Positions 43,711 to 51,827 of a stretch of 64,000 bases of DNA are shown here, one piece after another; positions within the stretch are counted from its first letter, which is position 1, and the number at the start of each line of letters is the position of its first letter. The stretch covers positions 248,001 through 312,000 of the forward strand of contig JACKAQ010000002.1 of the NCBI GenBank assembly GCA_020634975.1, in the 5' to 3' direction. Source of the stretch: JACKAQ01 sp020634975 [NCBI: Calditrichia bacterium]. GTDB lineage: Bacteria; Calditrichota; Calditrichia; RBG-13-44-9. The translations under genes and the position numbers were made by a program. The notes below the pieces were generated by a model. The model was not told the DNA's origin, ran no database searches, and saw nothing but the letters and a program-made list of their open reading frames with translations.

Positions 43711-44940
43711 ATGAAACGTCGTGACTTTATCAAAACCGGACTTGCCGGAATTGCGTTGGTTTTTGTTCCCGGAATCGGGATTGTGAGCTGCACAAAAAAC
43801 AGCGTTGGCCCACTGATCGATCCGATCGACCTGAATTTTTGTTCTCCGGTGGATATTCCCGAAGAGGAAGGTGGTTTTTACATCCAGTTTATCGAAGGAC
43901 GCGATTATCGCCCGAGCGATCTCGAACTTGATACGTGGCGGTTGAAATTTACCCAAACGGTAAATGGTTCGGTTATCAAAGAAACATCGCTCAGTTTTGA
44001 TGAAATTGCCACCCGTTATCCGGCTGCGGAGGAATCGTTTTTTCAGGCGTTCCAGTGTGTGGGAAATGCACCGGGCGGATTTCAGTTGAGCAACGGCTAT
44101 TTTTCCGGTGTTCCGCTGCGCTTATTTCTGGAAAACGATTTGGGCGTAGATTGGGCGCAGGCAAAGCGGGTTTATTTTCGCTGCTACGATGATTATTTCA
44201 CCAACCACACGAAAGCGCGGATAATGAACGATGATCCGCGTCCGGCGTATCTGGCTTACAAATTTAACGGCGTGCCGTTTAGCGCGCGGCGCGATGGATC
44301 GTATGCTCACGGTTATCCGGTGCGCATGGTTGTGCCGGAAATGTTGGGGATGAAAAGCCCGAAAGCAATCATGGAAATTGAGGTAAGCGACCGCGACGAG
44401 CCGGACGGCTATTGGGAAACGCGACCGGTGGAATCGACATCGCCGGATGTGCTGTGGGCGGATGTTCCGCCGATGCGCATCAACTCGCGAATTTACAATC
44501 CCGTCAATTATCAAACGGTGCGTAAAGGCAGTATTTACAATGTGAAAGGGGTTGCGGTCAGTGGGGTAAATCCGGTTGAAAAAGTGGAAATCGGGATTAC
44601 AAAAGTGCGCAATCGAAACCAGATTGACGGCGAAATCAGTTGGCAGGATGCCGTCATCCGCGATCGTCCCGATGCAATGGCGCAGCCCGATTTTGATGAT
44701 TCCAACGGCGCTGCGTTCGGCGAAGCGCTGTCCCGAATCAACAGCGGGGATTGGCCGGCACCGTATGTCTGGTGCCTCTGGGATGCCAACGTTCAACTGC
44801 CGACTACTGCGGGAAAATATGGATTGTTTGTCCGAGCAACCGACAAATCAGGCACAGTTCAGCCTTTCGAAGAACAGACCGCACAACAAAAAGCCGATGG
44901 CAATAACGCCTGGCACGGACTCATCATTCAGGTTGACTAA
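43711..44940 (+). CDS. Tat-exported molybdopterin-dependent oxidoreductase (sulfite-oxidase-like)
   Basis: A 409-residue protein. The N-terminus MKRRDFIKTGLAGIALV has a twin-arginine motif and also a lipobox (GIVSC), suggesting Tat export and lipid anchoring. The Mo-cofactor domain (about residues 60-260) carries FFQAFQCVGNAPGG, with Cys as molybdenum ligand, then RVYFRCYDDYFTNHTKARIMNDDPRPAYLAYKFNG and HGYPVRMVVPEMLG, the last being a cofactor-pocket segment. The C-terminal part (280-405) resembles the Ig-like domain of sulfite oxidases. Substrate cannot be told. No cytochrome or heme gene is adjacent. The TAA overlaps the ATG of the next gene (TAATG). Confidence 0.88.
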   Translation: MKRRDFIKTGLAGIALVFVPGIGIVSCTKNSVGPLIDPIDLNFCSPVDIPEEEGGFYIQFIEGRDYRPSDLELDTWRLKFTQTVNGSVIKETSLSFDEIATRYPAAEESFFQAFQCVGNAPGGFQLSNGYFSGVPLRLFLENDLGVDWAQAKRVYFRCYDDYFTNHTKARIMNDDPRPAYLAYKFNGVPFSARRDGSYAHGYPVRMVVPEMLGMKSPKAIMEIEVSDRDEPDGYWETRPVESTSPDVLWADVPPMRINSRIYNPVNYQTVRKGSIYNVKGVAVSGVNPVEKVEIGITKVRNRNQIDGEISWQDAVIRDRPDAMAQPDFDDSNGAAFGEALSRINSGDWPAPYVWCLWDANVQLPTTAGKYGLFVRATDKSGTVQPFEEQTAQQKADGNNAWHGLIIQVD

Positions 44941-45929
44941 TGGAAAAATTGCAAATTTTGGTGACCGGTGCAAACGGGCTGATCGGGCACAAATTATGTG
45001 AGAAATTGCTGGCAATCGGGCATGAAATTGTTGCGCTGTCCCGATCGAAACATCCGGATTTGTTGAAATCGATGCTCGGCAACACCAATTTCCGGTTGGT
45101 TACCGGCGATATCCGTGATGCTGTTTTCACCAAAAAATTATTCCGAAACAACCGTTTCGAAGCTGTTTTTCACATGGCTGTGGAACGCTATTTCCCCGAT
45201 CCGGAAACAGCCAAAATACCGGATTTGCGATCACTACCGGCGTATCAAACCAACTTTGAGGGAACGGTAAATCTGTTGCAAAACGCAGCGGAATCGGGCG
45301 TTCGCGCATGGATACAAAGTTCGGCGATGATAGTCTTTGATATCGAACATTTATCTGATTTGCCGGTAAGTGAAAAGCACGCGCCCCAACCGGTTGAACC
45401 GAATGGATTGAGCGTTTTTCTGGCAGAGGAAGCATGCACCTATTTTGGTCGATCAAAAAATCTAAACTACACAATTTTGCGATATTCGGGTATTTTTGGA
45501 ATCGGAAAGCCGCGTGGTATCATCACAAATTTACGCGAATATTTCACCACAGAAAGCGGTCAGATGCCGTCTGTTGCAACCAATCGCACCGGCGATTTTT
45601 TGTCTGCGGATGACGTTGTAACGGCAAATATTTTAGCGCTGAACCGGTTGCTGGCATCAGCAAATCCCGATCCGAAAAGCGGATGGCAGCGGCTGTTTCA
45701 CATCGGTAGCGGCAGGGAAATTTCACCGGCAGAAGTTGCCCGAATGATGCGCAAAATCACCGGTTCTGAAAAGCCGGTAATTGAATGTGAATCGCCAAAC
45801 CCGCGCCGGTTTTGGTTTGATATATCAGCCGCACGTCAGCTCCTCAATTTCGAGCCGACGGAATTAGAAACGAGTTTGAAACTTTTTATAAACCACAGCA
45901 CAATTTCAGCGACGGAGGAGCGACAGTGA
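44940..45929 (+). CDS. NAD-dependent epimerase/dehydratase-like protein, apparently lacking YxxxK
   Basis: A 329-residue extended-SDR protein, first gene of the polysaccharide cluster, overlapping the molybdopterin gene by one base. The NAD motif TGANGLIGHKL is intact, as are IQSSAMIV (usually the Ser/Thr position) and YTILRYSGIFG. At the place of the catalytic Tyr-x-x-x-Lys, the alignment by eye gives N155-GLS-V159 in the context PNGLSVFLAEEACTYF, so both catalytic residues seem replaced. A YFGRSK nearby has wrong spacing. It may bind NAD without classical epimerase chemistry, or use other residues. It overlaps the aminotransferase gene by GTGA. Confidence 0.8.
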   Translation: MEKLQILVTGANGLIGHKLCEKLLAIGHEIVALSRSKHPDLLKSMLGNTNFRLVTGDIRDAVFTKKLFRNNRFEAVFHMAVERYFPDPETAKIPDLRSLPAYQTNFEGTVNLLQNAAESGVRAWIQSSAMIVFDIEHLSDLPVSEKHAPQPVEPNGLSVFLAEEACTYFGRSKNLNYTILRYSGIFGIGKPRGIITNLREYFTTESGQMPSVATNRTGDFLSADDVVTANILALNRLLASANPDPKSGWQRLFHIGSGREISPAEVARMMRKITGSEKPVIECESPNPRRFWFDISAARQLLNFEPTELETSLKLFINHSTISATEERQ

Positions 45930-47080
45930 ACCGTATTTCCGCCAACAAACCGTATTTCCCGGAACCAATTCGACGAATAATTGCTGATGAAATCGCCGAA
46001 ATTTTAGCCGGTGGGCGGTTGACGCAGGGTCCGTGGGTATCGCGTTTTGAACAGGCTTTCGCCGAATACACCGGCGCAAAATTTGCCATCGCCACCAACT
46101 CCGGCACCAGCGCGTTGGAAATATTGCTGCGTTTTTTTGATGTTCGCGATTGCGAAGTGATTGTCCCAACCAACACATTTTTGGCTTCCGGCAACGCCGT
46201 GATTTTCGCGGGGGGAAAACCGGTTTTGGCCGATATTTCCGCCGACACGCTTTGCCTCGATCCTGAAGATTTGAAACGCAAAATATCGCCCAAAACCAAA
46301 GGTGTGATTCTGGTGCATATCGCCGGGTTGATTACGCCGCAAGTTTCAGAAATACGTGATTTGTGTCGAACTCGCGGATTGTTTTTGCTGGAAGATGCCG
46401 CACATGCGCCGGGTGCTGCAATCGATCAGAAATTCGCGGGAAATCTGGCGGACGGTGCTGCGTTTTCATTTTATCCGACCAAACCGATGACCACCGGCGA
46501 AGGCGGGATGATCACCACAAACGATCCGGCTTGTGTCGAATTTGCGCAATCGGTACGCTGTCACGGCATCGCGATCGGTGCGGAAAATACCAGCGAAAAT
46601 AAAAATTTATTGTTGCGATTGGGGCACAACTGGCGAATGAGCGAACTGCAAGCGGTTGTTGGTTGGCATCAATTGCAAACGCTGGATGATGCCATTGCCA
46701 AACGCCAGATGATTGCCAATTGGTATGAGAATGCGCTGGCAAATTCACCGGGATTGCGTCTGTTTGTAATGCCTGAAAATGTGCGCCACAGCTTTTACAA
46801 ATATCCGGTTTTGCTGGAAAAACCCGCGTCACTCAGCGAGGTCAATCGGCGATTGTTCGAAGAATTTGGTGTACAAAGTGGCAGCATTTATTGGCCGCCC
46901 TGCCATTTGCAACCCTTTTATCAGCAAAAATTTGGCTACCGACACGGTGATTTTCCAATCGCGGAGGACATTCTCGAACGCACGATCGCGCTCCCGATTT
47001 ATCCCGAATTATCGCGGGATTCCGTCAATCGGGTGGCTGCAGCGCTTCATTCAATTTTGACCGAGCCGGTGCCCGCATGA
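45926..47080 (+). CDS. DegT/DnrJ/EryC1/StrS-type sugar aminotransferase
   Basis: A 384-residue PLP-dependent enzyme that adds an amino group to a keto-sugar nucleotide. Conserved parts are NSGTSALEILLRFFDV, VPTNTFLASGNAVI, EDAAHAPGAAID, and SFYPTKPMTTGEGGM with the PLP lysine. HNWRMSELQAVVGWHQL is a family hallmark of the N-acetyl sugar branch. GTG at 45926 has GGAGGAG upstream and overlaps the previous stop. The cluster context indicates that it makes an amino sugar of surface polysaccharide. The next gene overlaps by ATGA. Confidence 0.93.
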   Translation: MNRISANKPYFPEPIRRIIADEIAEILAGGRLTQGPWVSRFEQAFAEYTGAKFAIATNSGTSALEILLRFFDVRDCEVIVPTNTFLASGNAVIFAGGKPVLADISADTLCLDPEDLKRKISPKTKGVILVHIAGLITPQVSEIRDLCRTRGLFLLEDAAHAPGAAIDQKFAGNLADGAAFSFYPTKPMTTGEGGMITTNDPACVEFAQSVRCHGIAIGAENTSENKNLLLRLGHNWRMSELQAVVGWHQLQTLDDAIAKRQMIANWYENALANSPGLRLFVMPENVRHSFYKYPVLLEKPASLSEVNRRLFEEFGVQSGSIYWPPCHLQPFYQQKFGYRHGDFPIAEDILERTIALPIYPELSRDSVNRVAAALHSILTEPVPA

Positions 47081-47820
47081 TTTTGGGCGCACACCAACCG
47101 AACTATCTCCCATGGATTGGATTTTTTCACAAAATCGCCCAATCGGACAAGTTTGTGCTCGCGGAAAACGTCCAGTTTTCAACCCAAAGTTATATCAACA
47201 GAACCCGGATCAAATCCGCAGATGGCGCGGCGCACTGGCTGACTGTGCCGGTGCATTCCGGCGACGGAAATTTGCTGATCAAAGACATTCGCATCGACAA
47301 CAGTAAAAACTGGCGAAAAAAACACTGGAAGACCATTCAGCTAAATTACGGAAAATCCCCCTATTTTGATCGATATGCGCCGTTTTTTGAATCATTATTT
47401 TCAAAAGAATGGCAGTTTTTGGCTGATTTGAATATTGAAACAATAACGTATGTTTGCGAAAACTACAGTATTCGCACGCCGCTGGTTTCTGATTCATCGC
47501 TGAAAATCGACGCCGAAAACCCCAGTGACCGGATCATTCAAATGACCAAAATTACAGACTGCGATGCGTATCTATCCGGCAGCGGCGCCAGCAAGAATTA
47601 TCTCGATCGGGAGCAGTTCTCGACTACAGGAATTGCGCTGAAATTCACAGCCTTTGACCACCCGGCGTATGCCCAACGCCACGGCAAATTTTTGCAGGGG
47701 TTATCGGTGATTGATTTTTTATTCAACGCCGCAGACACCGCACGGAAATTTTTTGAAATCGCCCAATCCTCCAAAACAAATTCCCGGAGATTTGATGATG
47801 TCTATCGAACAAGCCCATGA
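47077..47820 (+). CDS. WbqC family protein
   Basis: A 247-residue protein with the WbqC signature MILGAHQPNYLPWIGFFHKIAQSD (first 20 residues core), ENVQFSTQSYINRTRI, HWLTVPV, and KDIRIDN. WbqC proteins are found in O-antigen clusters but their reaction is not known; a role in sugar modification by an amide or acyl step is suspected. It overlaps the aminotransferase (ATGA) and is followed by a glycosyltransferase whose start lies within its last bases. Confidence 0.92.
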   Translation: MILGAHQPNYLPWIGFFHKIAQSDKFVLAENVQFSTQSYINRTRIKSADGAAHWLTVPVHSGDGNLLIKDIRIDNSKNWRKKHWKTIQLNYGKSPYFDRYAPFFESLFSKEWQFLADLNIETITYVCENYSIRTPLVSDSSLKIDAENPSDRIIQMTKITDCDAYLSGSGASKNYLDREQFSTTGIALKFTAFDHPAYAQRHGKFLQGLSVIDFLFNAADTARKFFEIAQSSKTNSRRFDDVYRTSP

Positions 47821-48952
47821 GAAACGCCCCAAAATTGCGCTGCTCACCGATACCTTTGTTGTCGGTGGCGGCTTGCAGCATATTTCCCAAATTGCCCGTT
47901 CGATGCCGGAAATCGTGTTCGGTATTTTCGCAAATGGCGGCAGCGAATTTGGTAAATTGGCTGCGTTGTCGAATGTCTGGATTTTCCCCGACGGCTACCA
48001 TTTGGAAAATTTGCGCCGGTTTCAACCGGATCTGGTTCATATTCATCACCTCAAACCGCTGCTCACGGTTTTAAACAACCCGTTACGGAAAACTCCATTT
48101 CCAGTTTTGTTCACCGTTCACGGGTTGCACATTCATAAATATGAATTTTTAAAAGGGTTTAGTAGCCAAATTAAGTATCAACTGCGTTTTTATTTGGAAA
48201 AATATTTGCTGAAAAAAGTAAAAAAAGTGATCACCGTTTCTGAGGAAGATGCTGAATTTGTGCGCCAAAATTATGGGATTGCGAATCCGGTTTGTATCCC
48301 AAACGGCATTGATTACGACGAAATTAGTACTGCTGATTATACAAAATCCGAATTACGGCAAAACTTAAATTTACCGGAAAATGCCCGGATTTTTCTCACT
48401 GTCGCCCGTTTTCCGTTTCAAAAAGCACACGATATTTTACTCGCAGCAATTGCCAAAAATCAGACAAAATTGCGTCAAAGTAGCGCAATATTTGTGCTCA
48501 TTGGCGATGGCGAGTTTTTTTCGGAAATGCAACAATTGGCAACATCAACCGGCATTTCCGATCTGCTAATGTTTTTGGGCAGGCGCCACAATGTGCCCGA
48601 TTTTATGCATGCCAGTGATTATTTTCTCCTCCCTTCGCGGTGGGAAGGTTTCCCGATTACGCTGCTCGAGGCAGCCGGATGTAACTTGCCGATTGTTGCG
48701 TCGGACACCTTTGGCAATCGCGAAATTGTGTTTCACCGGCGCAGCGGGCTTCTGTTTGAAAATGAAAACTCAGATGAATTATCAAAAATTTTATGTGATG
48801 TTTTGGCAGGAAAATATGATATGCAGGCGTTTGCAGATGCAGCGTATCTGTATGTAAATGCTAATTTTACAGCCGAAATTATGGTTGAAAAAATAAGGGA
48901 TGTTTACGAATCGGTGCTGCAAACCGAGGTTGTTTTCAGCGAAATGGTTTAG
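47795..48952 (+). CDS. Glycosyltransferase family 4
   Basis: A 385-residue GT-B enzyme. RPKIALLTDTFVVGGGLQHISQIA begins the acceptor domain; VCIPNGIDYDEI and ARFPFQKAHDILLAAIAKNQ lead the donor domain; HASDYFLLPSRWEGFPITLLEAAG holds the conserved Glu pair that binds the nucleotide sugar. Start 47795 or 47798 (both ATG, GGAG at 47786-47789); 26 bases overlap with the WbqC gene. Its stop overlaps that of a convergent GT4 gene by four bases. Confidence 0.93.
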   Translation: MMSIEQAHEKRPKIALLTDTFVVGGGLQHISQIARSMPEIVFGIFANGGSEFGKLAALSNVWIFPDGYHLENLRRFQPDLVHIHHLKPLLTVLNNPLRKTPFPVLFTVHGLHIHKYEFLKGFSSQIKYQLRFYLEKYLLKKVKKVITVSEEDAEFVRQNYGIANPVCIPNGIDYDEISTADYTKSELRQNLNLPENARIFLTVARFPFQKAHDILLAAIAKNQTKLRQSSAIFVLIGDGEFFSEMQQLATSTGISDLLMFLGRRHNVPDFMHASDYFLLPSRWEGFPITLLEAAGCNLPIVASDTFGNREIVFHRRSGLLFENENSDELSKILCDVLAGKYDMQAFADAAYLYVNANFTAEIMVEKIRDVYESVLQTEVVFSEMV

Positions 48953-50091
48953 CCCTTTTTTGCGCAGATTTCCATAATTTTTTCAGTGGTTTGCGTCCAG
49001 GTAAATTGCTGTTCTGCGATGGCTCGCGCCCGCGTTGCGATTGTCCGCAACTCATCCGGATTGCGTAATAAATCGATGGTTGCAGACGCCAACGCAGCAA
49101 CATCGCCGGGGGGCACCACTCGTCCCAATTGGTGCGTTCGCACCATATCCAAACCGGGAATATCGGAAACGATCACCGGTTTTCCGCACGCCAAATATTC
49201 ATATAATTTCAGCGATGAACCGCCGATTTTGCTATTCCGTCCGGCAATTGCCGGCACATAACAAATATCGCACTGATTGATAAAATCCGGCACTTCCTGC
49301 GGAGCAACTTTTCCGGCGAAAGTGACCTGCGATTGAACATTCTGTGATTGCACCAAATTCTCCAGATCTCGCCGCTCCTGCCCGTCACCAACGATCAGGA
49401 GTTCTACATTTTGGAAGTGTTGACGAATCAGCGGAAGGCTGCGAACCAGAATTTCCACGCCTGCCCAATTGACTAAATTTCCCACAAATCCCAACCGGAT
49501 ACCGGTTCCGGTTAGTCTGCCGTTTGGGTGAAATCGATGGATGTTCACACCGTTAGATATTACAATAATACGAGATTTATCGACCGAAAAGCGTTCCGAA
49601 ATCATCGATTTCAGTCCGTCGGTTACCGCAATTATTTTGTCGGAAATCCGGCAGTTCCAGCGTTCAATTTTCTCAAATATCGCCACCGCAACATCGGGCA
49701 AACCGAATGCGCTTTTTACTTCGTCTGCAACAATGCCGTTGACTTCGAGAACGGTTTTTATCCGCAATATTTTTCCGATAATTCCCGGTGCAATTGTCAA
49801 AAAGCCTTTTCGGGTGAACAACACATCCGGACGATTGCGCAAACAGCGCCACAGTAACACAAAAAACAGCCGGATTTCGTATTCGACAAATTTCAGTTTG
49901 CTGGATTTGAGCAACACATTTATCGGGCAAATGTTGAACGGGAAATTTTCGATGGTGGATTGAAAGCGGGGGAGGAGCAACATTACATCGTTGCCGAGCG
50001 TTTGCATTTCGGAAATGACTTCCAAAATGTGGGTGCGCTGGGCGTCGAAATTTGATAAATCGACCGCACAAATGTAATATATTTTCAGCAT
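48949..50091 (-). CDS. Glycosyltransferase family 4
   Basis: A 380-residue GT-B enzyme related to the preceding one. Donor-domain marks are LVNWAGVEILVRSLPLIRQHF, LLIVGDGQERRDLENLV, and KIGGSSLKLYEYLACGKPVIVSDIPGLD. It encodes the convergent arm of the polysaccharide cluster, together with the NodB-like gene that precedes it by 21 bp. Donor and acceptor sugars are unknown. Confidence 0.93.
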   Translation of the reverse strand: MLKIYYICAVDLSNFDAQRTHILEVISEMQTLGNDVMLLLPRFQSTIENFPFNICPINVLLKSSKLKFVEYEIRLFFVLLWRCLRNRPDVLFTRKGFLTIAPGIIGKILRIKTVLEVNGIVADEVKSAFGLPDVAVAIFEKIERWNCRISDKIIAVTDGLKSMISERFSVDKSRIIVISNGVNIHRFHPNGRLTGTGIRLGFVGNLVNWAGVEILVRSLPLIRQHFQNVELLIVGDGQERRDLENLVQSQNVQSQVTFAGKVAPQEVPDFINQCDICYVPAIAGRNSKIGGSSLKLYEYLACGKPVIVSDIPGLDMVRTHQLGRVVPPGDVAALASATIDLLRNPDELRTIATRARAIAEQQFTWTQTTEKIMEICAKKG

Positions 50092-50112
50092 ATCAATTGT
50101 GAGAGAATCGTT

Positions 50113-50895
50113 TTAGGAACCGCTTTTTTCGAGCCGGGCAAAAAGTTTTGGCAAAAATTTCCGGTGTTCGGGATTCACCAGAATAGATTTTTTGCGCAAC
50201 AGATTCTGAATTTTGTCTTTCGGTTGTTCGCCAGTTAGTGTCCACCAAATCGGATGTGTCAGCAGTTGAATATTCTTTTTCTGCAGAAATGCGGCAGAAT
50301 GCAGCAGTCCGCCATTTCGCCAGCGTCCACCGGAATCGCTGATGTATTTTACAGCGCCGTCGGCGATGGGTGCATAGACTTTTGCGATGCCGGGTATGTG
50401 CAACATATCCATTACACATTCAAAATTGGCCGGGCTATGAACGCTCACAAGTTCTTTATTTACAAATGGATAGTGCGCGGACAATGTAATGATGTCGCTG
50501 TTCAGCGTTTCGAAAAAACAGACGTCGGCATCGAACACAACATGCGGTGCGATGCAGTGACCCAGTTCGTGTATGTTGTGGATGAATTGACGATTTGTGG
50601 CGGAAAACGGGTTGTAAAATGGCGAGCGGACGCAAATAAAATAGGTTGAGCGGATGCCCAATTCAAATTCGATGCAGGCAATTTGAAATGCGCTTTCGAG
50701 ATTGATGTCGATATCGTGGCGGAGAAAAATGTGGTGAGATGCGGCTAAATGTCCGTTTTCGGCGGTTTGCAGATCGCAAAATTGATAGCCCTGCTGCCGG
50801 ATTTTTTGCATTAGCCGACGATATCCGTCCGGTGAAAAATCGCTGTCAACGTCAATTGCCGGATCAAGTGTTTGTGAATTTATCATTTGCAGCAT
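50113..50895 (-). CDS. NodB-like polysaccharide deacetylase-fold protein
   Basis: A 260-residue protein. FLRHDIDINLESAFQIA holds the first metal-binding Asp pair of NodB enzymes (here HDID), and IHELGHCIAPHVVFDAD supplies the metal-binding His pair. The motif order fits a degraded carbohydrate esterase 4. SVHSPANFECV lies where the catalytic base is usual. Such proteins occur in the N-terminal or single-domain form in O-antigen and capsule clusters. It lies in the glycan cluster, 21 bp upstream of the GT4 gene, so it may remove an acetyl group from an N-acetyl sugar. Confidence 0.75.
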   Translation of the reverse strand: MLQMINSQTLDPAIDVDSDFSPDGYRRLMQKIRQQGYQFCDLQTAENGHLAASHHIFLRHDIDINLESAFQIACIEFELGIRSTYFICVRSPFYNPFSATNRQFIHNIHELGHCIAPHVVFDADVCFFETLNSDIITLSAHYPFVNKELVSVHSPANFECVMDMLHIPGIAKVYAPIADGAVKYISDSGGRWRNGGLLHSAAFLQKKNIQLLTHPIWWTLTGEQPKDKIQNLLRKKSILVNPEHRKFLPKLFARLEKSGS

Positions 50896-51025
50896 CGCAT
50901 TTCATTAAAATTAACGGGGTCAAAACGACAAAAAACAACCGGTTGAATCATGCTGCAAACTTACACGAATCTGTTCACAAAATCTTCACAGGGAGTTAAA
51001 GGAATCTTGACTTATTGGCGTGAGC

Positions 51026-51055
51026 AAAAAAAACTCCGGATAAAACTCCGGAGTT
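51026..51055 (-). terminator. Terminator of ppk2
   Basis: AACTCCGG and CCGGAGTT pair around an 8-base loop; on the minus strand a run of eight T follows. It lies 27 bp after the PPK2 stop codon. Confidence 0.88.
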
Positions 51056-51081
51056 TGCAAAAAATGAAATGGTCGGCTGTG

Positions 51082-51822
51082 CTATTTTTCCGGGGAATAC
51101 ACCTGCAGCACTTTTGCATTTGGCGTAAAATTGATGTCGGCTTTCGCTTTATCTTTGTAATTGATTTGCGATAAAACATAGCGCATCGATTCCAGTCGTG
51201 CGAGCTGTTTGTTGTTACCTTTGATAATTGCCCACGGGCTGTGTTCGCGGTGGGTGTGTTCGAACATTGCCTCTTTGTAACGGGTGAATTCGTGCCATTT
51301 TTTTTGCGCCAGCAAGTCGGTGGTGCTCAGTTTCCATTGTTTCAATAAATTGGTGCGACGTTCCTGCAGTCGTCGTTTTTGTTCTTCGATATCGATTGAA
51401 AACCAGAGTTTGAACATCAGAATGCCGTCTTCGTGAAGCATGTTTTCGAATTCGGGTACCTGTTTCAAAAAATGGTGATATTCGGATTCGCTGCAAAATC
51501 CCATCACCGGCTCAACAACCGCGCGATTGTACCAACTCCGATCGAAAAAAACGATTTCCCCGGCGGCGGGCAATTGGGCAACATAGCGTTGAAAATACCA
51601 TTGTCCGCGCTCGCGATCGGTGGGTTTGGGCAGCGCCACAACCCGCATTGCCCGCGGATTCAGGTATCGGGTGAATCTGCGGATAGCGCCGCCTTTGCCC
51701 GCGGTATCGCGCCCTTCAAAAATAATCAGCACCCGTTGCTGGGTTTCCTGCACCCATTTTTGCAATTTCACCAATTCCGTTTGCAATTGGCGCAACTCCG
51801 ATTTGTAATTTTTTCTGCTCAT
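51082..51822 (-). CDS. ppk2: Polyphosphate kinase 2 (class I-like)
   Basis: A 246-residue kinase that moves phosphate between polyphosphate and nucleoside di- or monophosphates. Walker A is FEGRDTAGKGGAI, Walker B FFDRSWYNRA, and the lid has QWKLSTTD. Family segments LNPRAMRVVALPKPTDRERGQWYFQRYV (core at residues 60-80) and WAIIKGNNKQLARLESMRYVL complete it. One domain of about 245 residues matches the short class. ATG 51822 lies 5 bp after the stop of the PEP/pyruvate-binding gene, and the two are probably one transcript. Confidence 0.94.
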   Translation of the reverse strand: MSRKNYKSELRQLQTELVKLQKWVQETQQRVLIIFEGRDTAGKGGAIRRFTRYLNPRAMRVVALPKPTDRERGQWYFQRYVAQLPAAGEIVFFDRSWYNRAVVEPVMGFCSESEYHHFLKQVPEFENMLHEDGILMFKLWFSIDIEEQKRRLQERRTNLLKQWKLSTTDLLAQKKWHEFTRYKEAMFEHTHREHSPWAIIKGNNKQLARLESMRYVLSQINYKDKAKADINFTPNAKVLQVYSPEK

Positions 51823-51827
51823 TCCGT

